This document shows, piece after piece, positions 9,366-18,488 of a stretch of DNA of 64,000 bases; positions within the stretch are counted from its first letter, which is position 1, and each line of letters begins with the position of its first letter. The position numbers and the translations under genes are program-made. The notes beneath the pieces are model-generated. The model had not been told where the DNA came from. It worked only from the letters and a program-made list of their open reading frames with translations, and made no database searches. Location of the stretch: positions 16,212-80,211 of the forward strand of contig NZ_AJYA01000030.1 in the NCBI RefSeq assembly GCF_000265075.1, written 5' to 3'. This DNA comes from Nitritalea halalkaliphila LW7 (lineage in GTDB: Bacteria > Bacteroidota > Bacteroidia > Cytophagales > Cyclobacteriaceae).

Positions 9366-10579
9366 ATGAAGAAAAATGTCATCATTATCGGTGCCGGCCA
9401 CGCGGGCATTCAGGCTGCTGCTTCCCTACGCGAAGAGGGTTTTGAAGGGTCTATCTGTATTTTTTCAGAAGATGCGGATTTTCCCTATCAGAAACCACCA
9501 CTCTCTAAAGGCTATTTGGATGGATCCCAGCAAAAGAACAGCATCATGTTTCGCTCTGAAGCTTGGTATGAAAACAATCAGGTGGAGTTGAAATTGGGTG
9601 AGCTTGTGGTAAAAGTAGATATTTCACAAAAGACAGTGCATGCAACTTCTGGGGAATATGCATTTGATTTCTTGGTGTTTGCTACGGGTGCATACAACAG
9701 AGAATTGCCAATTCCTATCAAGGGGACAGACCAACCGCTTTACCTGCGGACCATGAAAGATGCTGATTGCCTGAAAGAAGCACTTGACCAAGAAGGTGTA
9801 CAGGATATTTTGGTGATTGGAGGAGGTTTTATCGGTTTGGAAGTCGCAGCCTATGCGGCCAAATCTGGGAAAAAAGTAACCGTAGTGGAATACCAGCCTC
9901 GCCTGATGCAGCGGGTACTTCCGCCCATGTTAAGTGAGCATTTTGCAGCCAAACACCAAGCCTATGGAGTGGATCTTCGGATGGGGGTTGGGGTGCAAGA
10001 CCTGACCCAGGATTCCAAATGGCTAGCTTCTTTGAGCACAGGAGAATCAGTTACCGCAGACCAAGTTATTGTAGGAATCGGGGTTTTACCCTCACAGGTA
10101 CTTGCACAAGAAGCAGGTATTCGATGCAGCAATGGCATAGAGGTCAATGCATACTGTGAAACGTCTGTGGCTGGAATTTATGCCATCGGAGATTGTGCTT
10201 TGCATCCCAATCCTTTTGCCAAGGGACAGATGGTTCGCTTGGAGTCTGTACAAAATGCTGTAGATCAGGCAAAAGTCATTGCTTCTACCATTTGTGGGAA
10301 ACCTTCAAGCTACCATCAGTGCCTTGGTTTTGGACGCACCAATATAACCTCAAATTACAAATGGCCGGTTTATCCGAAGGCTATGACCAATTCATCGTCC
10401 GAGGAGATGTGAAAGGGGATAAGTTTTCGGTCTTCTATTTCAAGAATCAACAATTGATAGCAGTAGACTCTATCAACAAACCCGCAGACCATTTGCAGGC
10501 CAGAAAATGGATTCAGACTTCTTACACGCCCGACCTTGAAAAACTGGCGGACGATTCCATTAAATTAAATGAGTGTTGA
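9366..10579 (+). CDS. NAD(P)H-ferredoxin reductase, putidaredoxin reductase type (CreE-like); one frameshift
   Basis: Restored length is about 404 residues. I start it at the ATG of MKKNVIIIGAGHAG, since the upstream in-frame ATG at 9318 adds a proline-rich stretch absent from the family. Seen: first dinucleotide fold GAGHAG, QKPPLSKGY, ATGA, second fold VIGGGFIGLEVA, and the FAD-binding GDCALH near residue 275. The frame breaks near 10315: adding one G after CAG gives (H)QVPWFWTHQY, the conserved PWFWS/T-Q motif of this family, followed by an intact C-terminal domain. It overlaps pcaD by 11 bp, which physically joins the cre-like half and the pca half of the run. Confidence 0.9.
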
Positions 10580-11366
10580 TATGCAGGCGATTCAGTTAGG
10601 GGACACCACTATTCATTTCGCTTTCAATAAAGGAGATAAAGACCTGACCTTGGTGTTTATCAATTCCTTGGGTACGGACTTCCGTATTTGGGATGCCGTG
10701 ATTGATGGCTTAGGCACCGAATTTGGCACACTTAGATTTGACAAAAGAGGCCATGGACTTAGCAGTTTGGGAGCTGTTGAAAAAGGCAGTATTTCTACCT
10801 ATGCAACTGATGCGATGGGCCTGTGTGAAGCCTTGGGTTTGCATAAAATAGTCCTAGTTGGCTTGTCTATTGGGGGTTTGATTAGCTTGGATATTTACCA
10901 GCGTTACTCCGAAAGAATTGCAGGAATTGTCTTTATGGACACTGCTCCAAAAATTGGAACTGCGGAAGCTTGGAACAATCGCATACAAGCCATTTCCACG
11001 AAAGGAATGCAAGCGGTAGCTTCTTCGATATTAACTAACTGGTTTTCAATAAGTTTTCAGGAGCAACAGCCAGCAGCATTTGCTTTGTACCAAGCCATGT
11101 TAGAACGAGCGGATGTTTTGGGGTATATGATTGCCTGTGAAGCAATTCGGGACGCAGATTATACTGAAACCGCTCAAGCTATTACTATTCCGGTCATCTG
11201 TATGGTAGGCGAAGAGGATAAGTCCACTCCTGTTGCATTGGTTCAAGCCTTTGCCCAATTGATGAACTGCTCCTTAATTTCAATTCCCAATTCAGGTCAT
11301 TTGCCTTGCGTGGATAGCCCCGAGCGTACTACAGCAATTTTACATGATTTTATTTCAGCATTATGA
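10569..11366 (+). CDS. pcaD: 3-oxoadipate enol-lactonase
   Basis: 265-residue alpha/beta hydrolase. Seen: INSLGTD oxyanion region, DKRGHGLS, nucleophile Ser100 in VGLSIGG and the catalytic histidine in NSGHLPCVDSPE near the C-terminus. It hydrolyses the enol-lactone to 3-oxoadipate, the point where catechol and protocatechuate branches meet. It overlaps the reductase gene upstream and pcaC downstream by a few bases. The neighbouring pcaC, pcaH and pcaG make the assignment firm. Confidence 0.92.
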   Translation: MSVDMQAIQLGDTTIHFAFNKGDKDLTLVFINSLGTDFRIWDAVIDGLGTEFGTLRFDKRGHGLSSLGAVEKGSISTYATDAMGLCEALGLHKIVLVGLSIGGLISLDIYQRYSERIAGIVFMDTAPKIGTAEAWNNRIQAISTKGMQAVASSILTNWFSISFQEQQPAAFALYQAMLERADVLGYMIACEAIRDADYTETAQAITIPVICMVGEEDKSTPVALVQAFAQLMNCSLISIPNSGHLPCVDSPERTTAILHDFISAL

Positions 11367-11734
11367 ATTCAACAGATAAGCACCAAGAGGGCATGCAAAC
11401 CCGCAAATCAGTATTGGGCGAAGTCCATGTTGCCAAAGCGGAAGCTGCAAAGACTTCCTTTGATGAAGGTTTCCAGCGATTTATCACAGAATCCGCTTGG
11501 GGTACGGTCTGGTCTTCTGAGCACTTGACCAAGCGGGAACGCAGCATGATAACCATAGCCCTATTGGCAGGTCTTGGACATGAGGAGGAATTGATTCTGC
11601 ATTTCAAAGCAACCCAGCAAACGGGAGCAAGTCTGGAAGATATCCGAGAAGTATTGATGCATGTAGCCATTTATGCGGGTGTGCCAGCCGCCAATACTGC
11701 CTTTCGAATAGCCAAACAAGTCTTTAACCTTTAA
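11363..11734 (+). CDS. pcaC: 4-carboxymuconolactone decarboxylase
   Basis: 123 residues, the usual stand-alone PcaC length. The AhpD-like helical fold is recognisable from WGTVWSSEHLTKRERSMI and the conserved LMHVAIYAGVPAANTAF segment with its histidine. It decarboxylates 4-carboxymuconolactone to the enol-lactone that PcaD hydrolyses. The ATG overlaps the pcaD stop. PcaC and PcaD are separate genes here, not fused as in pcaL. Confidence 0.93.
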   Translation: MNSTDKHQEGMQTRKSVLGEVHVAKAEAAKTSFDEGFQRFITESAWGTVWSSEHLTKRERSMITIALLAGLGHEEELILHFKATQQTGASLEDIREVLMHVAIYAGVPAANTAFRIAKQVFNL

Positions 11735-11744
11735 CAGCACGCAT

Positions 11745-12448
11745 ATGGATACTACTCAAAACCAACGTGATTGGACTAGCCATCCGCCCTGATAGCTCCG
11801 GCCTATAAATCCACCATTTTCAGAGGACCTTCTCAAAACCTGATTACCGTACCCGAATCGATGAAACCGAGTTCCGGCCCCATCTTCGATTTGGAGTCTG
11901 TGGCTCCTCTCGATCATGACTTGACCAAGAATGGCATCAAAAACGGTGAGCCACTTGGAGAGCGGATTGTCGTCAGTGGAAGGGTTTTAAATGAAAACGG
12001 CCAGCCCATAAAAAATACGCTTATCGAAGTATGGCAGGCGAACGCTGCTGGAAGGTATGTGCATAAGCGTGACCAGCATGATGCGCCATTAGATCCTAAT
12101 TTTTTCGGAGCAGGTAGATGTGTGACGAATGAAGAAGGCATTTTTAAGTTTTACACCATCAAGCCAGGTGCCTACCCTTGGGGAAATCATCCCAACGCCT
12201 GGAGACCTAACCACATCCATTTCAGTGTATTCGGACCCAATATCGGTACGCGCTTAGTAACTCAGATGTATTTTCCCGGAGACCCCTTGTTGGATTACGA
12301 TCCCATTTACCTGGCTGTTCCCGAAAAAGCACGTCAGCGTTTGATTTCAACATTTGACCTAAGCTTGACCGAAGAAGGTTTTGCCTTGGGTTACCAATTT
12401 GACATCGTGTTAAGAGGCCATCATTCAACCCCTTTTGAAAATGAATAA
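11745..12448 (+). CDS. pcaH: Protocatechuate 3,4-dioxygenase beta subunit; one frameshift
   Basis: Restored length is about 234 residues. The N-terminus is read from the ATG at 11745 (MDTTQNQRDWTSHPP); one missing C near 11790 (CCC for CCCC) then restores PPLIAPAYKSTIFRGPSQ, which runs in frame into the rest. The non-heme iron ligands are visible: the tyrosine of AAGRY, the tyrosine of PGAYPW and both histidines of RPNHIHF. It cleaves protocatechuate between carbons 3 and 4 to 3-carboxy-cis,cis-muconate in complex with PcaG. The stop overlaps the pcaG start. Confidence 0.92.
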
Positions 12449-13022
12449 GCTAGGACAAACCCCATCACAGACGGTAGGGCCCTATTTTGCCTATGGTCTG
12501 ACACCGGAGCAATACAAATTTGACCATAAAAGTTTGGCTACTCCCGTGTTATTGGATGCCAACAAGAATACACAGGATTTAATTATTCTCCGTGGTAAAG
12601 TCTACGACTTACATGGGGAGGCCGTGGATGATGCGATGATTGAAATCTGGCAAGTGGACCAGAAAGGTGAATTCCAAACAAAACCACACCAAGGCTTTTT
12701 CTCCATTGGAAGGATGGGGACAGGTACCATAGAAGGAAATTGGTTTGAATTTACCACTTGCATTCCGGCAGCGGAAAAGCCTGGTCAGGCACCTACTATT
12801 CACATGATTGTCTTTATGCGAGGGCTGTTGAGTCATGTGTATACCCGTGTGTATTTCGAGGAGTTCAAAGAACTCAATCAAGAAGACCCTTATTTGAAGT
12901 TGGTGGCAGAAGAAAGAAGAAACACTTTGATTACCAAAAAGGTACAGGATAGCCCTGTCAAGATATATGAGTTCAATCTTCACATGCAGGGAGAAAAAGA
13001 AACGGTGTTTTTTGATTATTGA
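12435..13022 (+). CDS. pcaG: Protocatechuate 3,4-dioxygenase alpha subunit
   Basis: 195 residues. Seen: the opening TPSQTVGPYFAYGL typical of the alpha subunit, GEAVDDAMIEIWQVD, and PTIHMIVFMRGLLSHVYTRVYF. The alpha subunit has the dioxygenase fold but lacks the beta-type iron ligands (its IHM replaces HIH). The start could be 12435 or the in-frame ATG at 12441; both overlap the pcaH stop. The order pcaH then pcaG is normal. Confidence 0.92.
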   Translation: MKMNKLGQTPSQTVGPYFAYGLTPEQYKFDHKSLATPVLLDANKNTQDLIILRGKVYDLHGEAVDDAMIEIWQVDQKGEFQTKPHQGFFSIGRMGTGTIEGNWFEFTTCIPAAEKPGQAPTIHMIVFMRGLLSHVYTRVYFEEFKELNQEDPYLKLVAEERRNTLITKKVQDSPVKIYEFNLHMQGEKETVFFDY

Positions 13023-13023
13023 T

Positions 13024-13845
13024 ATGCAAGCAAAGATACAAACATTGCAAGAGGCCATTGCCACCCATCTGTTTGATGGGGCAACGGTGGCTATGGAGGG
13101 ATTTACCCACCTGATTCCCTTTGCCGCAGGCCATGAGATTATCCGTCAGGGATTCAAAAACTTGGAATTGGTTCGGATGACTCCGGATATGATTTATGAC
13201 CAATTAATTGGGGCAGGATGTGTTCGTAAATTAAGATTCTCCTGGGGAGGAAACCCGGGGGTGGGATCTTTGTACCGCTTGCGGGAAGCTATTGAAAAAG
13301 GCTATCCACAACCCTTGGAAGTCGATGAACATTCTCATGCGGCCATGGCAGCAGCTTATGCAGCCGGAGCATCAGGTATGCCATGTGCCATTTTCAAAGG
13401 TTATTATGGGGCAGATTTGGAGAAAGTCAATCCTTCCATCAAGACACTTGCCTGTCCATTTACTGGAGAACGATTGGTAGCAGTACCGGCCATTCGACCT
13501 GATGTTACCATCATCCATGCCCAAAAAGCCTCCAAAAAAGGGGACGTTTCCTTGGAAGGAATTGTGGGTGTGCAAAAGGAGGCTGTCCTTGCTGCCAAAG
13601 CTGCCATCGTCACTGTGGAGGAAATTGTGGATGAGTTACAGCCTTCAAGCCCGAATGCCGTGATTTTACCTTCCTGGACAGTCAGTGCGGTGGTACATGT
13701 ACCCGGTGGTGCCAAACCTAGTTATGCGCACGGATATTATAGCCGAGACAATAAAGCGTACATCGCTTGGGAAGCGATTTCTAAGGACCGAGAAAAATTT
13801 AATGAGTGGCTACAGGAGTTAAAATCAACAGACTATGCAGTATAA
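13024..13845 (+). CDS. catI: 3-oxoadipate CoA-transferase subunit A, CatI/glutaconate CoA-transferase type
   Basis: 273 residues from the ATG directly after the pcaG stop. Upstream in-frame codons overlap pcaG and encode an unrelated tail, so I rejected the longer start. Seen: GATVAMEGFTHLIPFAAGHEI, SWGGNPGVGSL, ACPFTGERLVAVPAIRPDVTIIHAQ. The length and these blocks match the longer CatI/GctA-like family rather than the shorter classical PcaI. With the next gene it moves CoA from succinyl-CoA to 3-oxoadipate. Context makes 3-oxoadipate the likely substrate. Confidence 0.82.
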   Translation: MQAKIQTLQEAIATHLFDGATVAMEGFTHLIPFAAGHEIIRQGFKNLELVRMTPDMIYDQLIGAGCVRKLRFSWGGNPGVGSLYRLREAIEKGYPQPLEVDEHSHAAMAAAYAAGASGMPCAIFKGYYGADLEKVNPSIKTLACPFTGERLVAVPAIRPDVTIIHAQKASKKGDVSLEGIVGVQKEAVLAAKAAIVTVEEIVDELQPSSPNAVILPSWTVSAVVHVPGGAKPSYAHGYYSRDNKAYIAWEAISKDREKFNEWLQELKSTDYAV

Positions 13846-14598
13846 TTCAACAGAATTGATGACCGTGGTGGCATCCCGGATTTTAAAGAATTCCGATGTA
13901 TGCTTTGTTGGAATTGGGCTTCCTTCAGCGGCCTGTAATTTGGCGAGGCTTACCCACGCACCAGATATCACCTTGATTTACGAATCCGGTACTATTCAAA
14001 CCAAACCGGATGTGTTGCCGCTTTCCATCGGCGACGGGGAACTGTGTGAGACAGCCCTGACTACCGTATCTGTTCCCGAGATGTTTAGCTATTGGTTGCA
14101 GGGAGGAAGGATTACCGTAGGATTCCTAGGAGGGGCTCAAATTGATAAGTTTGGTAATATCAATACCACCGTGGTAGGGGATTATCACAAACCCAAGGTT
14201 CGCCTTCCCGGTGGAGGGGGGGCTCCGGAAATTGCTGCATTTTGTCATACGATTTATGTGATTATGAAGCAATCTCCTCGTGCTTTTGTGGACAAAGTGG
14301 ATTTCATCACCTCTTTTGGCCATGGAGATGGTCCCGGTCAGCGAAAGGCGATGGGACTTAACACAAGTGGCCCATCCAAAATCATTACCGACTTGTGCAT
14401 TATGGAGACAGAAGAGGCGACGGGTGAATTTATTGTCACATCCATACACCCGGGAGTAGCTAGGGAAACTATCCAAGAAAATACTGGGTGGAAGATTCGA
14501 TTTGCGGGAGAAGTAGCCACTACCGATGCCCCGACACTTCAAGAACTGGAGGCATTGAGAGTATTGAACGAAAAAACCAAAATGGCCCATCAGGCTAA
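13835..14598 (+). CDS. catJ: 3-oxoadipate CoA-transferase subunit B, CatJ type; probable frameshift at the 3-prime end
   Basis: About 254 residues. The catalytic glutamate is in YESGTIQ, as in the B subunits of glutaconate-type CoA-transferases, followed by GFLGGAQIDKFGNIN and the glycine-rich RLPGGGGAPEIA. As read, the frame continues to 14677, 73 bp into pcaF. Adding one G at 14593-14594 gives ...KMAHQG and a TAA at 14596-14598, six bases before the pcaF ATG, which is the family's normal C-terminus. I therefore end it at 14598. It overlaps catI by 11 bp. Confidence 0.82.
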
Positions 14599-14604
14599 AA
14601 TACC

Positions 14605-15806
14605 ATGCAGGAAGTTTTTATTTGCGCGTTTAAGCGCAGTCCCATCGGACGCTATGGGGGGAGTTTGTCAGGGGTAAGGCCGGATGATTTGGCGGCAGCA
14701 GTTATTAAAGGTACACTAGCTACCCTTTCCCATGTGGACACAGAAGCAATTGACGATGTGATTTTCGGATGTGCCAATCAGGCCGGTGAAGATAATCGTA
14801 GTGTGGCCCGCATGGCCTCTTTGTTGGCTGGATTGCCGACCTCCATTCCTGGAGGAACAGTCAATAGGCTTTGCGGTTCTGGAATGGATGCCGTCCTTAC
14901 AGCCTCCCGCATGATTAAGTCTGGTGATGCTGATTTAATTTTGGCAGGAGGGGTAGAAAGCATGTCACGGGCACCATTTATCATCCCGAAAGCGGATGCA
15001 GCTTTTTCCCGAAAAATGAGTATTGAAGATAGTACCTTGGGGTATCGCTTTATCAACCTGTGTTGGATTCCTTGTATGGTTCGGATAGCATGCCGGAGAC
15101 GGCGGAAAATGTGGCCGAAATGTATCATATCAAGCGGGAAGACCAAGACCGTTTTGCGTTTGCTTCTCAGGAAAAATGTGCTGCTGCCCAGCAATCGGGA
15201 AGGTTTGCTCAGGAGATTCTCCCCATGGAAGTGAAGGTGGGGAAAAATAAGGTGCTTTTTGACCAAGACGAGCACCCACGAGCAGGGACAAGTTTGGAAA
15301 AATTGGGTACGCTTCCGGTGCTTTTTAGGAAAAATGGAACAGTAACCGCTGGTAATGCCTCTGGAATCAATGATGGTGCTGCCTGTCTGGTGTTGGCATC
15401 TGAAAAAGCCATAAAAAAGTATCAACTGGAGCCCATTGTCCGGGTAATTACGGGTGCTGTAGCAGGGGTTCCTCCAAGAATTATGGGTATAGGACCTGTA
15501 CCTGCTACACAAAAACTGTGGGCAAGAACAGGGCTTTCGGATAAAGATTTTGATTTGTATGAATTCAATGAGGCTTTCGCTGCACAGGCTTTGGCATGTT
15601 TGCAGGAATTAGGGATTGCCTACGATGACCCTCGAGTAAATGTGAACGGTGGAGCGATCGCTCTTGGGCACCCACTGGGCATGTCGGGAGCTCGGATTAC
15701 GGGTACTTTGGCACTCGAAATGCAGGCCAGAAAAGCCAAAAGAGGCTTGGCTACTATGTGTATAGGAGTAGGGCAGGGTATCAGTATTGCATTGGAATTG
15801 GTTTGA
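14605..15806 (+). CDS. pcaF: 3-oxoadipyl-CoA thiolase; one frameshift
   Basis: Restored length is about 400 residues. Thiolase catalytic residues are visible: Cys90 in NRLCGSGMDA, the histidine of GGAIALGHPLGMSGAR, and the C-terminal cysteine in ATMCIGVGQG. The frame changes near 15057: adding one C turns FINLC into FINPVLDSLYGSDSMPETAENVA, the expected PcaF continuation. It splits 3-oxoadipyl-CoA to acetyl-CoA and succinyl-CoA, the last step of the pathway. Confidence 0.92.
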
Positions 15807-15899
15807 CTTATTGGGGAGCCGAATGTGAATGTCTCTGTGGCAGGATGATTTACAGGTCCCATGGACTATAGCTCCCTTCTTTTTACTTAACTTGAAGGC

Positions 15900-17051
15900 A
15901 TGATTGACCGAAAGATTTTCAGCACTTACTGGGGGTACCCTCAGGTGAACGCACATGTTAGTGATGTAAGTTTTCTTCACGCGCTTTTGAGATACGAATC
16001 ATGTCTAGCTTCCTGTCAATCCAGTTTAGGGATTATTCCAAACGAGGCTGCCCAAGCCATCCAGGAGGCTGTGAATCGAGTGAGGGTAGATGAGGGCTTG
16101 ATTCAACAGGTGGATACTTCCACGGCGGAAAACGGAATTCCTACCATCGCAGTAGTTGAGGCCATAAAAGAGCAGCTGGACCAAAGCTATCATCCATTTT
16201 TACATGTAGGGGTCACTTCTCAAGATTTGATTGATACTGCGCACATCCTTGTACTGCAGCAACTGACCAAAGACTTTCAGCAGCTATTTTCTGGAAATTT
16301 TCAATCCTTGGTAAGGTCTTGGTTGAAGCAAAGTGATTGGGTATGTATGGCACGAACCCGACAGCAACAGGCATTGCCGGTAACTTTTGGATATAAACTC
16401 TACCATTGGTTTACGCCATTAATGGATAGTTTGGCTATGCTCGGACAACTCCGGTTTCCAGTTTCTCTGGGTGGACCTGTGGGGGATATGCGGGCATTTG
16501 GTGCGCAAGGAAAAGAGCTGATAGCAAAATTGGCAGAAGCCCTCGGTTTGGATGATTTTGGCACCGTTTGGCATCAAAACAGGCAGCCGGTTTTTACCAT
16601 CATCAATGCCTATGAACTCGTTTTGATGCAATTGAGGAAAATCCTTCAGGATTGGATTTTCTTAGCTAACTCAGAGATTGGGGAGCTTCGTTTGTTGTCC
16701 AAAGGCAAGAGCTCGGCCATGGCCCATAAAAACAATCCCGTGCAGCTCGAGCAGGCGATGGTATTGGTCAGTATTGCTTTAGACAGCATTCAAAACCTTA
16801 AAAGCCATGCAGTCTTTACATCTGAGCGGGATGGGGTGAGTTGGACTTTGGAATGGTATTATTTATTTGCCTTGGATAGTCAGCTTCAATTGGCAGCGCA
16901 TGGCTTTTTAAAAACGATGCATGTGATGGATTGGCAAAAAGAAGCCATGGAAAAGCATGCCTCTCCATTTCAGCATCAGGTGCAGGATGCAGCTTTAAGC
17001 GAGGGCTTTAGAAAAGCGTTGGAGAAGTTACTATTATCCAGAGAGAACTGA
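15900..17051 (+). CDS. pcaB: 3-carboxy-cis,cis-muconate cycloisomerase
   Basis: 383 residues, fumarase/aspartase superfamily. Seen: the signature KSSAMAHKNNPVQLEQ near residue 275, GVTSQDLIDTA and STAENGIPTI earlier. It forms 4-carboxymuconolactone, the PcaC substrate. It is the last gene of the plus-strand run and lies 93 bp after pcaF, the largest gap in the run. It ends 50 bp before the convergent membrane-protein array. Confidence 0.9.
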   Translation: MIDRKIFSTYWGYPQVNAHVSDVSFLHALLRYESCLASCQSSLGIIPNEAAQAIQEAVNRVRVDEGLIQQVDTSTAENGIPTIAVVEAIKEQLDQSYHPFLHVGVTSQDLIDTAHILVLQQLTKDFQQLFSGNFQSLVRSWLKQSDWVCMARTRQQQALPVTFGYKLYHWFTPLMDSLAMLGQLRFPVSLGGPVGDMRAFGAQGKELIAKLAEALGLDDFGTVWHQNRQPVFTIINAYELVLMQLRKILQDWIFLANSEIGELRLLSKGKSSAMAHKNNPVQLEQAMVLVSIALDSIQNLKSHAVFTSERDGVSWTLEWYYLFALDSQLQLAAHGFLKTMHVMDWQKEAMEKHASPFQHQVQDAALSEGFRKALEKLLLSREN

Positions 17052-17101
17052 TTTTCTACTGCTGGTTTTTTGGGTTTTTTTAAGCTAGTAACAGGTAATT
17101 T

Positions 17102-17800
17102 CTATTTCCCCACCTCCCCGTACAGACGTACCAGTTTTTCTGTATCTGCGATATTCTTGTTGAGGACTTTTGGAAGTAGAAAGAAGCTAAGGAATAATAG
17201 CGCCATAACAGCGACGACCAAACCTAAATACAGCTGCCCAAAAATAGTATCAATTATAGACTCCGACTGGTTCAGGAATATGCGGCCTTGTAGGCAGATT
17301 TGTATGCCTAAGTTGAAATAGACAAATAAGGTATTCTGCGCCTTGTAGGAAGCATATCCCTTATATCGGGAATGGTATTTCATGTAAATGAAAAACATAG
17401 CAACCAAAGGGATGACCAAAGCCACAATCATGAGGATATACCAAGTTTTCAGGTCTGGGACCAAAAGGGAAACTTGGTACATGGCTACCGCAATACCAAC
17501 GGGGATGATGATTTTCTTACTGCTAAAGGTGGCTTTGATTTCCTCCCAGTAATAGCGGGTAAATTTTTTTTCTATCATCTTGAGGTAGGACTCCTCCAAA
17601 CTCGAAAAGCCGAATATCCCAAAGGATGCATGCACTTTGGTAAAGGCAGCTTCTAAGCTGAGTTTGGGGTCTTGTGTCATCAGCTCTTCCACCTTACAAG
17701 CCACATGGTCCAAAATCTCGTATTGCACATCGATATAGGGATACCCTTTGCGAGAGATCATCTTTTTGAGTTGCTCGATTTGGTCTTTACTTAGTTTCAT
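17102..17800 (-). CDS. Tandem-array membrane protein A (E-x-x-DH domain plus four TM helices)
   Basis: 232 residues; function not recognised. The N-terminal about 90 residues are soluble and helical and carry the array signature (YIDVQYEILDHVACKVEE). The C-terminal part has about four hydrophobic helices (IIIPVGIAVAMYQVSLLV, WYILMIVALVIPLVAMFFI, and two more near the end). It overlaps gene B by 14 bp. Six proteins with this architecture lie in a row on this strand. The layout resembles HAAS/DUF1700-type membrane proteins that accompany PadR regulators in other phyla; homology to them is a guess. Confidence 0.75.
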   Translation of the reverse strand: MKLSKDQIEQLKKMISRKGYPYIDVQYEILDHVACKVEELMTQDPKLSLEAAFTKVHASFGIFGFSSLEESYLKMIEKKFTRYYWEEIKATFSSKKIIIPVGIAVAMYQVSLLVPDLKTWYILMIVALVIPLVAMFFIYMKYHSRYKGYASYKAQNTLFVYFNLGIQICLQGRIFLNQSESIIDTIFGQLYLGLVVAVMALLFLSFFLLPKVLNKNIADTEKLVRLYGEVGK

Positions 17801-18485
17801 ACAAGCAAGGCTTAAGTTTGGTTTGATAGACTTTTAAGAGTGCTCTGTTTGCTAGGAGTAACATAAATAACATGGCTGTAGTGGTAGCAGGGTTTGTGGT
17901 AAGGACATTGAAAACGCTTTCAAAATCGTTTAACTGCTTGATAGTAAAAAGAAAAATCCCCCATCCAAATAGGTGGGCAGTAATCAGTACATTGAATGCG
18001 TCTCTTCTGCTACTGTATAGTCCTTTTCCTTTCAGTTCAGGAGTCCTCTCTCCAAAGGTATCTTTCGTATGGTATATCCATGCATTAAAAAGAATAGGGA
18101 GTATGACCAAAAGTAGACAGAACGGGATGATAATGAAATCTTGATTTAAATAGGTGTAACAGATTGCTATAGACAGTCCGAAAAGTAAAAGTATGCTCAA
18201 GAGGTTGGTTTGCTTTAAAGAAAAAGTACTCTTGAGAAAACAAGAAGCAAACACTAAACTAAGCGCATTCTCATGTTTAAATCTGATTTTGAACAGCTTC
18301 CATCCGGTCCAGTTTTCTTTTTCTTTTACCCAAAAGGTATGGACATCCTCAGTTCCTGATGCTTCATAGGCGCATAGGATATGATCCAGCATTTCAATAT
18401 ACAATTCCTCGCTATGGATCGGGAGTTGGGTTGTTTTTTCTTCTAAGTATTGAATGTCTTTCGGAGATATTTTCATTACCATCAA
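17787..18485 (-). CDS. Tandem-array membrane protein B
   Basis: 232 residues from the first ATG; an in-frame ATG three codons later (MKISPKD) is equally likely. The N-terminal domain is shorter and more divergent than in its neighbours but keeps the signature SEELYIEMLDHILCAYE. Four hydrophobic segments follow (around SLVFASCF, LLSILLLFGLSIAICYTYL, FIIIPFCLLLVILPILF and the C-terminal TTTAMLFMLLLANRALL). It overlaps gene A downstream and is separated by 3 bp from the DUF3784-like gene upstream. Confidence 0.7.
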   Translation of the reverse strand: MMVMKISPKDIQYLEEKTTQLPIHSEELYIEMLDHILCAYEASGTEDVHTFWVKEKENWTGWKLFKIRFKHENALSLVFASCFLKSTFSLKQTNLLSILLLFGLSIAICYTYLNQDFIIIPFCLLLVILPILFNAWIYHTKDTFGERTPELKGKGLYSSRRDAFNVLITAHLFGWGIFLFTIKQLNDFESVFNVLTTNPATTTAMLFMLLLANRALLKVYQTKLKPCLYETK

Positions 18486-18488
18486 TTT

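Noticed and set aside
171-10579. The broken catabolic genes as pseudogenes of a decaying pathway
   Set aside because: Breaks are single bases with no lost residues, all catalytic motifs are kept, and the same kind of break occurs in recA, dnaX and pheT.
12609-13064. 151-residue minus-strand frame opposite pcaG
   Set aside because: Fully antisense to a recognised gene with diagnostic motifs; no similarity to a known domain.
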